Origin: an uncultured Roseobacter sp.
GTDB lineage: Bacteria; Pseudomonadota; Alphaproteobacteria; Rhodobacterales; Rhodobacteraceae
Assembly (NCBI GenBank): GCA_947488305.1
Contig: CANKZM010000003.1
Location: 372,001 to 436,000 of the forward strand
Direction of reading: 5' to 3'
Length of the DNA: 64,000 nt
In this document: piece after piece, positions 8,741 through 18,494 of the stretch
Numbering within the stretch: the stretch's first letter is position 1
How the letters are laid out: each line of letters starts with the position of its first letter
Program-made: the position numbers and the translations under genes
Notes under the pieces: model-generated
Told to the model about the DNA's origin: nothing
The model's database searches: none
The model's input: the letters and a program-made list of their open reading frames with translations, nothing else

Positions 8741-9490
8741 CTAGAAAAAGACGTCCGCTGCCGCGATTTTCGCAGCCCCGCGAGGGCCGCGTAACACAAG
8801 ATGCCCGTTGGCGTCCACATCCTCAAAAATACCTGTCGTAGTTTGATCGCCAGTGCGCGCTGTGATGGTTTCCCCCAGGCGCGCCGCGTGAGCCAGCCAA
8901 CCCGTACGAATGGGAGAAAACCCAAAGTCCTGAAACTGCGTCTCCAGAAGCGCATAATGATAGGCGAGATGGTCCAGAAAACCTTCGGTACTGCATTGCA
9001 CCTTCGTTTCCGACTTCAGTGAGACAGGCAGGACCGCCGTGGTTTCGACCTCGCTCGGGGATGGCGCTGCAACAAGATTGACGCCGACACCAATGGTCAA
9101 AAAAGTACCTTGGTGCATGATGCCTGCATTCTCCAGAAGAATGCCCGCGACCTTACCACCGTTCAAAAGAACATCGTTCGGCCATTTAAGAGAAAACAGA
9201 TGAGGTTGCCCGGTCACATCACCAAATGCCCGGAACAGAGCCAAGGACATCACGAATGAGCGCAGTGCCACCTGTGCAGGTGGTTCGTTGGTTTGAAGGA
9301 CCAGGGTCGCTGCGAAATTTCCTTCGGGGTTGATCCAGGCGCGACCCCGTCGACCCCTCGCCGCGGTTTGCCGATCGGCAAGCACCCAAAACGGCGCAGC
9401 ATGGTCTGCGGCCAAATGCTTTGCCACATCTGATGTTGACCCGACTTCGGCGAGCACAACGCGCCCGTAGTTCTCTGGCCACATGGTCAA
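8741..9490 (-). CDS. birA: Biotin--[acetyl-CoA-carboxylase] ligase
   Basis: Attaches biotin to the lysine of biotin carboxyl carrier domains. Visible motifs are GSTSDVAKH near residue 17, the biotinyl-AMP loop GRRGRAW near 46 and LKWPNDVLLNGGKVAGIL. There is no N-terminal winged-helix DNA-binding domain: 249 residues begin straight with the catalytic domain, so it is the monofunctional type and not a repressor. It lies 54 bases after nuoN and precedes coaX. A substrate of this enzyme, the biotin domain of MccA, is encoded at 33276-35216 in this window. Confidence 0.93.
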   Translation of the reverse strand: MTMWPENYGRVVLAEVGSTSDVAKHLAADHAAPFWVLADRQTAARGRRGRAWINPEGNFAATLVLQTNEPPAQVALRSFVMSLALFRAFGDVTGQPHLFSLKWPNDVLLNGGKVAGILLENAGIMHQGTFLTIGVGVNLVAAPSPSEVETTAVLPVSLKSETKVQCSTEGFLDHLAYHYALLETQFQDFGFSPIRTGWLAHAARLGETITARTGDQTTTGIFEDVDANGHLVLRGPRGAAKIAAADVFF

Positions 9491-9544
9491 TTTTTTGCTC
9501 GTCGCACGTCAGGATCACACCGGGCAAACAACCGGCACTTCGGC

Positions 9545-10987
9545 TCAGTTGACAAGCGTCGCCGCCGCCGCTGCCGCTGCCGCTTCGACCCCAAACATGT
9601 TGGCGATCCCCAGCACCATGATCGCGGCCGAGGCCATCAGGAACCCCCAGAGCACAGGTGATCCGCCCTGATCGATCCCTTCTTCACTCTCGTCGCCAAA
9701 GTACATGAAGAAGACGATCCGCAAGTAATAATAGGCTCCAATCACGGAGGCCACGACCCCGGCGATGGCCAGCCAGGCCAGCCCGCCTTCATAGGCCGCG
9801 CGCAGCACGTAGAACTTTCCAAAGAAGCCCAGCATGGGCGGCACACCAGCGAGCGAGAACAGCAAGACCAGCATCGCCAGCGCTTTGCCCGGCTCTTTTT
9901 TCGAATACATGTTCAGCGCGCGGATGTCGGTCACCGGTTGTCCGTCACGCTCCATCATCAGGATGAACGCAAAAGTACCGACGTTCATTGTCACATAGAT
10001 CGCCATGTAGATCAGCATCGCCTGCACACCAAGCACAGTCCCTGCCGCCAGGCCCATCAGCGCATATCCCATATGCGCAATGGAGGAGAATGCCATCAGG
10101 CGTTTGATGTTGGTCTGGCCGATCGCTGCCACTGCGCCCAGGAACATGGAACAAACCGACAAGAGCGCCACGATCTGGCTCCAGTCGCTGACCGCATTGC
10201 CAAAGGCATCATGAAGCACCCGCGCAAACAGCCCCATCGCCGCGACCTTGGGTGCGGTCGCAAAGAAAGCCGTTATCGGTGTAGGCGCGCCCTCGTAGAC
10301 GTCAGGCGTCCACATATGGAAGGGCACAGCAGATACCTTGAAGCCCATCCCAGCGATCAGGAAAACCAGCCCAAAGAGCAGGCCAAGGGACACATCGCCG
10401 TGTTGCGCCGTTTCGATGATGCCTGAGAAAAGTGTTGTGCCAGCATAGCCGTAAACCAGCGATGCACCGTAGAGCAACAAGCCGGAAGACAGCGCGCCAA
10501 GCACAAAATACTTCAGGCCTGCTTCCGTTGATTTTACGCTATCGCGCCGCAGCGATGCCACGACATATAGCGCCAGCGACTGAAGCTCCAACCCCATGTA
10601 AAGCGCCATAAGATCGCCGGCAGACACCATGACCATCATGCCCACCGCAGCCAAAGCGACCAGCAGTGGATACTCAAACCGCAGCAAGTCGCGGCTGCGC
10701 ATATACCCTTCGGACATCACCAGAATAGCAGCGGCGGAGAAGAGGATTGTGACCTTGGCAAATCGCGCAAAACCGTCTTCGACAATCATACCGCCAAAGG
10801 CAACGTTCGTCCCTTCGCCGTGCACCATGATCCAGGCACCAAGCGTAACCATAAGCCCCGCGGTTATGAGGACGAGCAGCGATGCCGTCGCATCCTTGTA
10901 GGTGTAGACCGCAACGATCAACGCCAGCATGGCGTAAACAGCGAGGGCGATCTCGGGCAGGACAACGGTCAGGTCAGCGGAAATCAT
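9545..10987 (-). CDS. nuoN: NADH-quinone oxidoreductase subunit N
   Basis: A membrane antiporter-like subunit of complex I, one of three Mrp-type proton-pumping subunits. The 480 residues contain about 14 hydrophobic segments; conserved elements include [35 protein letters not shown] (cut across residues about 225-250) and [12 protein letters not shown]. The C-terminus ends in a run of eight alanines followed by TLVN. Twelve bases separate it from nuoM upstream. It is the last structural nuo gene. Confidence 0.96.
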   Translation of the reverse strand: MISADLTVVLPEIALAVYAMLALIVAVYTYKDATASLLVLITAGLMVTLGAWIMVHGEGTNVAFGGMIVEDGFARFAKVTILFSAAAILVMSEGYMRSRDLLRFEYPLLVALAAVGMMVMVSAGDLMALYMGLELQSLALYVVASLRRDSVKSTEAGLKYFVLGALSSGLLLYGASLVYGYAGTTLFSGIIETAQHGDVSLGLLFGLVFLIAGMGFKVSAVPFHMWTPDVYEGAPTPITAFFATAPKVAAMGLFARVLHDAFGNAVSDWSQIVALLSVCSMFLGAVAAIGQTNIKRLMAFSSIAHMGYALMGLAAGTVLGVQAMLIYMAIYVTMNVGTFAFILMMERDGQPVTDIRALNMYSKKEPGKALAMLVLLFSLAGVPPMLGFFGKFYVLRAAYEGGLAWLAIAGVVASVIGAYYYLRIVFFMYFGDESEEGIDQGGSPVLWGFLMASAAIMVLGIANMFGVEAAAAAAAATLVN

Positions 10988-10999
10988 TCTATCCGTCCT

Positions 11000-12541
11000 T
11001 TAGTTCGATGCGATCTGGCTGGCGGCCTCTGCCGCAGCCAGCGCTGTATCATAATTGGCAACCAAAGCGGCTACCGCCGGGCCAGTGATATCCAGCACCA
11101 GTGCCGGGTAGACACCTAGCAACAGGGTCATGGTCACAAGTGGTGCAAAAATCCATTTCTCGCGCCGCGTCATGTCGCTGATCGAACGGAGGCTTTCCTT
11201 GATCAGATCGCCCATCACCACACGGCGATAGAGCCACAAAGCATAGGCTGCCGAGAAAATCACGCCTGTTGTCGCGACGGCTGCAACCCAAGTGTTGACC
11301 TGGAAGACTGCCATCAGAGTCAGGAATTCACCCACGAAACCCGAGGTGCCCGGCAAACCCACATTCGCCATGGTAAAGAGCATGAAGATCAGGGCATACG
11401 CCGGCATGCGGTTCACGAGGCCGCCGTAGGCGTCGATGTCACGGGTATGCATCCGGTCGTAGATCACACCTACGCAGAGAAAGAGCGCACCGGAGATAAA
11501 GCCGTGGCTGATCATCTGGAAGATCGCACCATCAACGCCTTGTTGATTTGCCGCAAAAATCCCCATCGTGACAAAGCCCATGTGCGCCACCGAGGAATAC
11601 GCGATCAGCTTCTTCATGTCTTCCTGCACCAGCGCCACCAAAGAGGTGTAGACAATCGCAATAGCCGACATCCATAGCACCAGCGGGGTCAGCACCTCTG
11701 CCCCGACCGGGAACATCGGAAGCGAGAATCGCAGGAACCCGTAGCCGCCCATCTTCAACAGGATTGCCGCCAGAACGACCGACCCCGCCGTCGGCGCCTG
11801 CACGTGGGCATCCGGCAACCAGGTGTGCACCGGCCACATGGGCATCTTGACCGCAAAGCTGGCAAAGAATGCGAGGAACAGCAACGTCTGCATCCCCCCC
11901 ACGATCTGGATGCCGAGGATCGAGAAATCAGCATAAGCAAACTCATGCCGCAAAAGCAGCTCGATGTCAGTCGTGCCCGCATCGGCGAACATGCCGACCA
12001 TAGCAACCAGCATCAAAACTGAACCGAGGAAGGTATACAGGAAGAACTTGAAGCTCGCATAAATGCGGTTCGCCCCGCCCCAGATGCCGATGATCAGGAA
12101 CATCGGGATCAGTCCCGCCTCGAAGAAGAGATAGAAGAGCACCAGATCCAAGGCCATGAAGACGCCGAGCATCAGTGTCTCCAACATCAGGAAGGCGATC
12201 ATGTATTCTTTGACCCGATCGGTCACATTCCAGGAGGCGGCAATTACCAGCGGCATCATGAACGTGGTCAGCATCACAAAGAGCACTGAAATCCCGTCGA
12301 CGCCCATCTTGTACTGGAGGCCGAGCAGCCATTCCCGTTCTTCCACAAACTGAAAGCCGGTGTCCTGCGGGTTGAAGCCTGACAGGATAAACAGCGACAC
12401 GAGGAAGGTGGCGGAAGTTGCAAACATCGCAACCCATTTGGCGTTGCGGTTCGCTGCCTCGTCATCGCCGCGCAGGAAGACCGCGAGGATCAGCGCCGCA
12501 AGAGCAGGAACGAAGGTGACAATTGACAGAAGGTTGTCCAT
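11000..12541 (-). CDS. nuoM: NADH-quinone oxidoreductase subunit M
   Basis: A 513-residue antiporter-like membrane subunit of complex I. The hallmark [20 protein letters not shown] stretch and [14 protein letters not shown] are present, with the conserved Glu of the proton channel in [14 protein letters not shown]. About 14 membrane segments. Its ATG overlaps the nuoL stop by one base (TGATG), so translation is coupled. Confidence 0.96.
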   Translation of the reverse strand: MDNLLSIVTFVPALAALILAVFLRGDDEAANRNAKWVAMFATSATFLVSLFILSGFNPQDTGFQFVEEREWLLGLQYKMGVDGISVLFVMLTTFMMPLVIAASWNVTDRVKEYMIAFLMLETLMLGVFMALDLVLFYLFFEAGLIPMFLIIGIWGGANRIYASFKFFLYTFLGSVLMLVAMVGMFADAGTTDIELLLRHEFAYADFSILGIQIVGGMQTLLFLAFFASFAVKMPMWPVHTWLPDAHVQAPTAGSVVLAAILLKMGGYGFLRFSLPMFPVGAEVLTPLVLWMSAIAIVYTSLVALVQEDMKKLIAYSSVAHMGFVTMGIFAANQQGVDGAIFQMISHGFISGALFLCVGVIYDRMHTRDIDAYGGLVNRMPAYALIFMLFTMANVGLPGTSGFVGEFLTLMAVFQVNTWVAAVATTGVIFSAAYALWLYRRVVMGDLIKESLRSISDMTRREKWIFAPLVTMTLLLGVYPALVLDITGPAVAALVANYDTALAAAEAASQIASN

Positions 12542-14655
12542 CAGTTTGCTCCTCCGCTCAGAGTCATCCAGGTCACCAGCACCGCAATACCGATCACCAT
12601 GGCGAAGGCATAGGTGAAGATGTAACCAGACTGCGCCCGTCCTGCGAGCCGTGTGAAGAAGGGGATGATCCCCATCGCGACACCGTTAAGGCTGCCGTCG
12701 ATCACGTCGCCATCACCGCGCCGCCAGAAGAAGCTGCCGATCCACTTGGCAGGTCCGACAAACACGACGTTGTAAAGCTCGTCAAAGTACCACTTGTTCT
12801 TGAGGAAAAGGTACAGCGGGCGTTGATTCTCGGCCAACCGCTTGGGCAGTTCCGGGTTCACAATGTAGAACCAATAGGCCACGAGGAACCCGAGCAGCAT
12901 CGCCGCAAAGGGCGAGGTCTTCACCCAGTAAGGCACCTTGTGAGCGTCGTCGAGCAACGTGTTGTCAGGCGCGATGTAAAGCGCGCCCTCACCCGGCTGA
13001 CCTGCGAAGGCGTAGTGATGCTCACCCTCTTTGCCATGATCATCACCGTGGGCCTTCTCGTCCCCATGATCATCCGCATGGGCATCTCCGTGTGCACCAG
13101 CTTCCGCGTAAGGAATGCCATAGAACTTGGCGACCTTGTCAGTATGCCCGAAGAATGAGCCATACCAGACCATCCCGGCAAAGATCGCTCCGAGTGCGAG
13201 AATCCCCAGCGGGACGATCATTGTCATCGGGCTTTCATGGGCGTGATCATGGGTATGCTTGTCGCCACGCGGCGTGCCGTAGAATGTCAGGAACATCAGT
13301 CGCCAGCTGTAGAAGCTGGTGAAGAGAGCCGCGATCACCAGCGCCCAGAAGCCATACATGGACCCCGAGGCGAAGGCACTTTCTACAATTGCGTCCTTGG
13401 ATTGGAAACCGGCAAATCCAATCGGTATTTCGCCAAGGGTCAGGATCCAGACTGGGATACCGACACCAGTGATGGCGAGCGTCCCGATCATCATGGCCCA
13501 GAACGTGTAGGGGATCTTTTTGCGCAGCCCGCCGTAGTTCATCATGTCCTGCTCGTGGTGCATGGCGTGAATGACCGAGCCCGCACCAAGGAACAGCATC
13601 GCCTTGAAGAAGGCGTGCGTGAAGAGGTGGAACATTGCCGCAGAGTACATTCCCACGCCGGCGGCCACAAACATGTAGCCCAGCTGCGAACAGGTGGAAT
13701 AGGCGATCACGCGCTTGATGTCCGTTTGCACCAGACCAACTGTCGCTGCGAAAAAGGCGGTTGTCGCCCCAATCACCGTTATGAATGCCGTCGCTTCGGG
13801 CGCGAACTCCATGATCGGCGACATGCGACAAACGAGAAACACGCCAGCGGTTACCATCGTCGCCGCATGGATCAGAGCCGAGACCGGCGTCGGTCCTTCC
13901 ATCGCGTCAGGCAACCAGGTGTGCAACAGAAGCTGCGCTGATTTGCCCATGGCACCTATGAAGAGAAGGAAGGCGATCAGGTTTGCGGCATTCCACTCGC
14001 CCCATAGGAACGTGAGTTGGGTTTCTGCCAGCTCCGGCGCCGCCGCGAAGATATCGTCGAAGTTGATGCTGTCGGTCAGAAAGAACAATGCAAATATGCC
14101 GAGTGCGAAGCCAAAATCGCCCACACGGTTGACCACGAAGGCCTTAATCGCCGCAGCGTTCGCCGACGGTTTACGGTAGTAGAACCCGATCAGCAGATAG
14201 GAGGCGACACCCACGCCTTCCCAGCCAAAGAACATCTGCACGAGGTTGTCTGCTGTCACCAGCATCAACATCGCAAAGGTAAAGAAGCTCAGATAGGCAA
14301 AGAAGCGCGGCTTATAGGATTCCGTTTCCTTCCACTGCGGGTCTTTGTCCATGTACCCGAAGCTGTAAAGATGCACGAGGCTGGAGACTGTCGTGATAAC
14401 GATCAGCATGATCGCGGTCAGACGGTCCAGCCGGATTGCCCAATCCGTGCTGAGGCTGCCACTTTCGATAAAGCGCAGGATCTGGATTTGCTCGGTTGTG
14501 CCGTCAAAGCTCAGGAAGACAATCCAGGACAGCAAGGCGGACAGGAACAGCAAACCCGTCGAGATCCAGCACGCGGCGACCTCACCGACGTACTTCCAGC
14601 CAAAGCCACAGAGGATTGCGCCAACAAGCGGGGCAAAGAGGAGAATTGTTTCCAT
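12541..14655 (-). CDS. nuoL: NADH-quinone oxidoreductase subunit L
   Basis: The largest antiporter-like subunit of complex I; its long C-terminal lateral helix spans the other pumps. At 704 residues it is longer than the E. coli protein (613). The core motifs are [19 protein letters not shown] (142-160), [19 protein letters not shown] (242-260) and [15 protein letters not shown] (314-328). The extra length is mainly two cytoplasm- or periplasm-facing His/Asp-rich insertions, at residues 466-474 (HTHDHAHES) and 520-548 (about ten His among Asp, Gly and Glu), described under findings. nuoK ends 4 bases upstream. Confidence 0.96.
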   Translation of the reverse strand: METILLFAPLVGAILCGFGWKYVGEVAACWISTGLLFLSALLSWIVFLSFDGTTEQIQILRFIESGSLSTDWAIRLDRLTAIMLIVITTVSSLVHLYSFGYMDKDPQWKETESYKPRFFAYLSFFTFAMLMLVTADNLVQMFFGWEGVGVASYLLIGFYYRKPSANAAAIKAFVVNRVGDFGFALGIFALFFLTDSINFDDIFAAAPELAETQLTFLWGEWNAANLIAFLLFIGAMGKSAQLLLHTWLPDAMEGPTPVSALIHAATMVTAGVFLVCRMSPIMEFAPEATAFITVIGATTAFFAATVGLVQTDIKRVIAYSTCSQLGYMFVAAGVGMYSAAMFHLFTHAFFKAMLFLGAGSVIHAMHHEQDMMNYGGLRKKIPYTFWAMMIGTLAITGVGIPVWILTLGEIPIGFAGFQSKDAIVESAFASGSMYGFWALVIAALFTSFYSWRLMFLTFYGTPRGDKHTHDHAHESPMTMIVPLGILALGAIFAGMVWYGSFFGHTDKVAKFYGIPYAEAGAHGDAHADDHGDEKAHGDDHGKEGEHHYAFAGQPGEGALYIAPDNTLLDDAHKVPYWVKTSPFAAMLLGFLVAYWFYIVNPELPKRLAENQRPLYLFLKNKWYFDELYNVVFVGPAKWIGSFFWRRGDGDVIDGSLNGVAMGIIPFFTRLAGRAQSGYIFTYAFAMVIGIAVLVTWMTLSGGAN

Positions 14656-14659
14656 GGCC

Positions 14660-14965
14660 TTAGCCCTTCATCACATTGACGTCTTCCACGGCGATGGTGC
14701 CGCGGTTGCGGAAGAAACAGACCAGAATGGCAAGCCCGATCGCCGCTTCCGCCGCGGCCACAGTCAGTACAAAGAGTGTGAAGACCTGACCAACCAGATC
14801 ACCGAGGAAGCTGGAGAAAGCGACCAGATTGATGTTTACCGCCAGCAGCATCAATTCGATGCTCATCAGCAGGATGATGATGTTTTTGCGGTTCAGAAAG
14901 AGCCCGAATATCCCGATCACGAACAAGGTCGCTGCGACTGTCAAATAATGTTCAAGTCCGATCAT
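14660..14965 (-). CDS. nuoK: NADH-quinone oxidoreductase subunit K
   Basis: A small complex I membrane subunit of 101 residues with three transmembrane helices. The conserved glutamates are in [16 protein letters not shown] (about 34-49) and [13 protein letters not shown] (about 70-82). Its start codon lies inside the stop of the Cys-rich gene (4-base ATGA overlap), so its translation is coupled to that accessory gene and not directly to nuoJ. Confidence 0.96.
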   Translation of the reverse strand: MIGLEHYLTVAATLFVIGIFGLFLNRKNIIILLMSIELMLLAVNINLVAFSSFLGDLVGQVFTLFVLTVAAAEAAIGLAILVCFFRNRGTIAVEDVNVMKG

Positions 14966-15558
14966 TTCTTGGCTCCTGCAGACTCTGGATAGTGGATTTT
15001 ACAGCCGCAGAGGAAATCGACCCGGTCTTTGCGCGGATACGGAATGCCGTAAATGTCTGGTCCCATGACCCTTCCTCCGTTTGCGACCACCTGGATATCT
15101 TCCGTCTTGAATGCGATCTCTTCGAACTCCAAAAGGTCGCGACCTTCAGTCAATTCCAACGGACCATCAGGGGGCAAAAAATGTGAAAGCTCACCGCTGA
15201 CTGGACCGAAGCAAGGGTCGTGAGGTTCCTCATCATCAAGGTTAATGTACTTCGCCCCAATCATGGTCATTTGCCGAAAATTGCAGTCAACGATGATTGC
15301 CGTTGGAATAGTCCGATTAAATAGGCCGTTTTCTACTAGTTGATAAAATCGACCATCACCAAGCGGTACAGCAGGTCCACCAGAAATTTCATCTGAAATC
15401 CCACCATTCACGAAAGCACATGATGCGTCCATTTTTAATGGTTCGCTTGCCCGTATGTGGGTCCATTTCTCGGCGCCAGTTGGCGCTATGAAGGTACACG
15501 CCAAAGCTGCCGAAGGAAACGTCAGCATAAGCAAGATATAAAGTAGCCTCAACTTCAA
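14962..15558 (-). CDS. Cys-rich secreted protein of unknown function inside nuo
   Basis: I do not recognise this 198-residue protein. Residues 1-20 are a signal peptide ([20 protein letters not shown]) with an ALA cleavage site just before Cys21. The pattern ALAC is a poor lipobox, so it is more likely a periplasmic protein than a lipoprotein. The mature part has about six cysteines (in ACTF, ASCAF, VDCNF, DPCFG and CGCKIH), suggesting disulfides or metal binding. It is wedged between nuoJ and nuoK with 4-base ATGA overlaps on both sides. Three 60-base lines inside it (15241-15420) have 43% GC by hand count, against 55% for three lines in nuoJ (15901-16080), which points to later acquisition. 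It could be a periplasmic assembly factor or an unrelated passenger. Confidence 0.8.
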   Translation of the reverse strand: MKLRLLYILLMLTFPSAALACTFIAPTGAEKWTHIRASEPLKMDASCAFVNGGISDEISGGPAVPLGDGRFYQLVENGLFNRTIPTAIIVDCNFRQMTMIGAKYINLDDEEPHDPCFGPVSGELSHFLPPDGPLELTEGRDLLEFEEIAFKTEDIQVVANGGRVMGPDIYGIPYPRKDRVDFLCGCKIHYPESAGAKK

Positions 15559-16157
15559 AGCCCCTGCCCCGGTTTAACGTCTTTCAATTCCATCGCCTTG
15601 GCCGGGTCGCGCATCATCTGGGCGACCACATCCTGACGTTTCACATCGGAGCGGTGGCGGAGGGTCAAAACGATTGCCCCGATCATCGCGACGAGAAGGA
15701 TCAGGCCCGCAAGTTGGAACAGCAGGAAATACTGATCGTATAGGATCAAGCCTAGCGCTTCGGTGTTGTGACGATCGACGGGTGTGACTTGTGCGCGCAA
15801 GCTTTCGGCGGCGGCATCGCTTTCCCACGCCCCGAATGCCATCACGAATTGCATCAGGATCACCAGCCCAATCAGCAAGGCCAACGGCATATACCGCGCC
15901 ATCTCGGCCTTGAGTTCGGCGAAATCCACATCGAGCATCATCACCACGAACAGGAACAACACCGCGACCGCGCCCACGTAGACAATGATCAAAAGCATCG
16001 CGACAAATTCAGCACCCAAAAGCACAAAGAGCCCGGCGGCCGACAGAAAGGCGAGGATGAGCCAGAGAACAGAATGCACCGGGTTCCGGCTTATGACCGT
16101 GAACAATCCGCCCGCGATCACACTTATGGCAAAAAGGTAAAAGGCAAAAACAGTCAT
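15555..16157 (-). CDS. nuoJ: NADH-quinone oxidoreductase subunit J
   Basis: A complex I membrane subunit with five helices; the pi-bulge helix region is [20 protein letters not shown] (about 55-75). The 200 residues include a hydrophilic tail (about 165-200). Overlaps the CMD-family gene upstream and the Cys-rich gene downstream by 4 bases each. Confidence 0.95.
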   Translation of the reverse strand: MTVFAFYLFAISVIAGGLFTVISRNPVHSVLWLILAFLSAAGLFVLLGAEFVAMLLIIVYVGAVAVLFLFVVMMLDVDFAELKAEMARYMPLALLIGLVILMQFVMAFGAWESDAAAESLRAQVTPVDRHNTEALGLILYDQYFLLFQLAGLILLVAMIGAIVLTLRHRSDVKRQDVVAQMMRDPAKAMELKDVKPGQGL

Positions 16158-16573
16158 TCTGCGTCCTTTTCTTCGTCCAACACCTGCTGCGCCAGTTCGA
16201 GCGCGCGGGTCATTGCCGGCAATCCCGCAAACATCGACATCTGACCAATGGTCTCCACGATGTGTTGCTGCGTCGCACCTGCCTCGACCGCATGGCGTAC
16301 CGCCTGCCGGAACGCCACATCGTTCTGTGCGCCTTGCATGGTCAGGCCCGCCAAGGTCAACAACATGCGTGTCCGCGCATCCAGCCCGCCTTCGTTTAGC
16401 GTATTGCCGAACATCATTTCCATCATGTCCTTGGGCATCGTGCCCATCATGTTTTCAAAGCCCTTCGGCGTGAAAGCTTCCATCGCCGGAAACGATTTTG
16501 CCATTTCCTGCGCCTGGGTCATCATGGCGGCGAAAGGGTTCATGCCCTCAAATGGGTTCTTGGGGTCACTCAT
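16154..16573 (-). CDS. Carboxymuconolactone decarboxylase-family (AhpD-like fold) protein
   Basis: A 139-residue cytoplasmic helical protein. The C-terminal two thirds ([20 protein letters not shown], then [27 protein letters not shown]) match the CMD fold. The redox CxxC of AhpD is missing (there is no cysteine at all), so a peroxidase-type activity is unlikely. The N-terminus is Met/Phe-rich ([13 protein letters not shown]). It lies between nuoI and nuoJ with 4-base overlaps to both, so it is made in step with complex I; assembly or stability is a guess, not shown by sequence. Confidence 0.85.
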   Translation of the reverse strand: MSDPKNPFEGMNPFAAMMTQAQEMAKSFPAMEAFTPKGFENMMGTMPKDMMEMMFGNTLNEGGLDARTRMLLTLAGLTMQGAQNDVAFRQAVRHAVEAGATQQHIVETIGQMSMFAGLPAMTRALELAQQVLDEEKDAE

Positions 16574-17064
16574 CGGTACGGTGCATCCATTTCAAGGTTG
16601 CGCGCAATTTCCGCTTCCCAGCGTTCACCATTGGCGAGCAGCTTGTCCTTATCGTAATACAGCTCTTCGCGCGTCTCGGTAGAGAACTCGAAATTCGGGC
16701 CTTCCACGATCGCATCGACCGGGCAGGCCTCCTGGCAGAACCCACAATAGATGCATTTGGTCATGTCGATGTCATACCGTGTCGTGCGACGGCTGCCGTC
16801 ATCGCGGGGTTCGGCATCAATTGTAATGGCCTGAGCCGGGCAAATCGCTTCGCAGAGCTTGCAGGCGATGCAGCGTTCTTCGCCATTTGGGTACCGGCGC
16901 AGCGCGTGCTCGCCCCGGAAACGGGGGCTGAGCGGTCCTTTCTCGTGCGGGTAGTTCAGCGTGGCCTTGGGCGCGAAGAAGTATTTGAGCCCAAGCTTCA
17001 TTCCAACCCAGAAGTCCTGAAGCAGGAAATACTTGGCAGCACGTGTGTAGTCGATCTGTGTCAT
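16570..17064 (-). CDS. nuoI: NADH-quinone oxidoreductase subunit I
   Basis: The peripheral-arm subunit carrying iron-sulfur clusters N6a and N6b. Two 4Fe-4S motifs are visible: [12 protein letters not shown] (Cys65, 68, 71, 75) and [12 protein letters not shown] (Cys104, 107, 110, 114). An in-frame ATG at 17124 exists, but [13 protein letters not shown] is the normal NuoI N-terminus and has GGAGG just upstream (in the end of nuoH), so I start at 17064, giving 164 residues. One base separates it from the nuoH stop. Confidence 0.96.
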   Translation of the reverse strand: MTQIDYTRAAKYFLLQDFWVGMKLGLKYFFAPKATLNYPHEKGPLSPRFRGEHALRRYPNGEERCIACKLCEAICPAQAITIDAEPRDDGSRRTTRYDIDMTKCIYCGFCQEACPVDAIVEGPNFEFSTETREELYYDKDKLLANGERWEAEIARNLEMDAPYR

Positions 17065-17065
17065 A

Positions 17066-18103
17066 TCAACCTCCCATGCCCCAGCGTGCATATGCACCCC
17101 AGAACCATTCGAATTTTGCCGCAAAGGCCACGAAGACCACCCAGACCAGGCTGAACGGCAAGAAGACTTTCCAACCCAGGCGCATCAATTGGTCATAGCG
17201 GTAGCGGGGTGTAATTGCCTTCACCATCGCGAAGATGAAGAAGAAAAACGCCATCTTTGCCACCATCCAGAGCGGGCCGTCCGGCAACAACGGGATCGGG
17301 GACAACCAACCCCCAAAGAACAGCAGCGAGGTCAGCGCGCACATCAGGAAGATGGCGATATACTCACCCGCCATGAACAGCAGGAAGGGTGTAGAGGAAT
17401 ATTCAACTTGATAGCCAGCGACCAGTTCAGATTCGGCCTCCGGCAAGTCAAACGGGGGGCGGTTCGTCTCTGCCAGACAACTGATGAAGAACAGAAAAAC
17501 CATCGGGAAGTGCGGCAACCAGTACCACGAGAAGAACCCATACGGGCCGTCTTGTGCAGCAACGATGCCGCCAAAGTTCATCGACCCGGTGGAGATGATG
17601 ACGCCGATAATGATCAAGCCCAACGACACTTCGTATGAGATCATCTGAGCTGCCGAGCGGAGCGACCCGAGGAACGGATACTTTGAGTTCGACGCCCAGC
17701 CCCCCATGATGACGCCGTAAACCTCCAGCGAAGAAACCGCAAAGACAAACAGGATCGCCACATTAATGTCGCTGAGCACCCAGCCGTCGTTGAAGGGGAT
17801 CACGGCCCAGGCAAGCAAGGCCAGCACAAAAGAGGTCATCGGGGCCAACATAAAGACGGTCTTGTCCGCCCCTGCAGGCACAACCACCTCTTTGACCACA
17901 TATTTCAGCGCGTCTGCCACGGTTTGCAAGAGGCCGAAAGTGCCAACAACATTGGGCCCGCGTCGCATTTGCACCGCCGCCCAGATTTTTCGGTCGCCGT
18001 AGACCAAAAACAAGAGTGAGACCATTACAAAGCCTATGACCGCAAGCACTTGCGCAAGGATCAGGACAGCAATGCCGCCGGGAGTGGTAAAGAATTCAGC
18101 CAT
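17066..18103 (-). CDS. nuoH: NADH-quinone oxidoreductase subunit H
   Basis: The membrane subunit that forms the quinone chamber with NuoB and NuoD. Conserved blocks are [19 protein letters not shown] (about 37-55), [19 protein letters not shown] and [20 protein letters not shown], with eight or so helices. The start at 18103 ([10 protein letters not shown]) gives 345 residues, the normal length; an in-frame ATG at 18166 lies inside the upstream lipoprotein gene and would add 21 untypical residues. Confidence 0.96.
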   Translation of the reverse strand: MAEFFTTPGGIAVLILAQVLAVIGFVMVSLLFLVYGDRKIWAAVQMRRGPNVVGTFGLLQTVADALKYVVKEVVVPAGADKTVFMLAPMTSFVLALLAWAVIPFNDGWVLSDINVAILFVFAVSSLEVYGVIMGGWASNSKYPFLGSLRSAAQMISYEVSLGLIIIGVIISTGSMNFGGIVAAQDGPYGFFSWYWLPHFPMVFLFFISCLAETNRPPFDLPEAESELVAGYQVEYSSTPFLLFMAGEYIAIFLMCALTSLLFFGGWLSPIPLLPDGPLWMVAKMAFFFFIFAMVKAITPRYRYDQLMRLGWKVFLPFSLVWVVFVAFAAKFEWFWGAYARWGMGG

Positions 18104-18110
18104 TAGGTCC

Positions 18111-18494
18111 TCACACCATCGGTATTCCGCTTTGCTCACAGGCTGCCGCAGTGACTTCGGCGTCAATTGTGGCTAGCCCGTCAGGCAGGGTTGGCGAGAT
18201 GGTGTAAACAGCATCTGCCGACCACACGCCACCCTCTTCCTCAATATTTGTGCGCAAATGCCGCGCAAATCCGAAACCCCGGTCCAGCGCGTAGCGAACG
18301 ACAGCGCATTCGGCATAGTTTCGGACGTCTTTTTCGCTTTGCGCTTTCGTCATCGAAACATTCACTTGCACGAGATCCGTGTCCAGCGCCGTGGTTTCCA
18401 CGCCCAAATAGTCCGGGATGAAATCCTCAGCCATCGGTACCGGCGGCGCACAAGCTGCCAGTGCCAACGGCGATATGAGCGCGAGACGTGTCAT
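18111..18494 (-). CDS. Small putative lipoprotein between nuoG and nuoH
   Basis: A 127-residue protein with a short signal sequence and lipobox (LALAAC, Cys15), so probably a lipoprotein, then an alpha/beta region containing [19 protein letters not shown]. The sequence has paired cysteines late in the chain (AECAVV, AAACEQ). No family recognised. It overlaps the nuoG stop by 4 bases (ATGA) and ends 7 bases before nuoH, so it is part of the operon. Small unidentified reading frames inside nuo clusters are known from Paracoccus and Rhodobacter. Confidence 0.8.
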   Translation of the reverse strand: MTRLALISPLALAACAPPVPMAEDFIPDYLGVETTALDTDLVQVNVSMTKAQSEKDVRNYAECAVVRYALDRGFGFARHLRTNIEEEGGVWSADAVYTISPTLPDGLATIDAEVTAAACEQSGIPMV

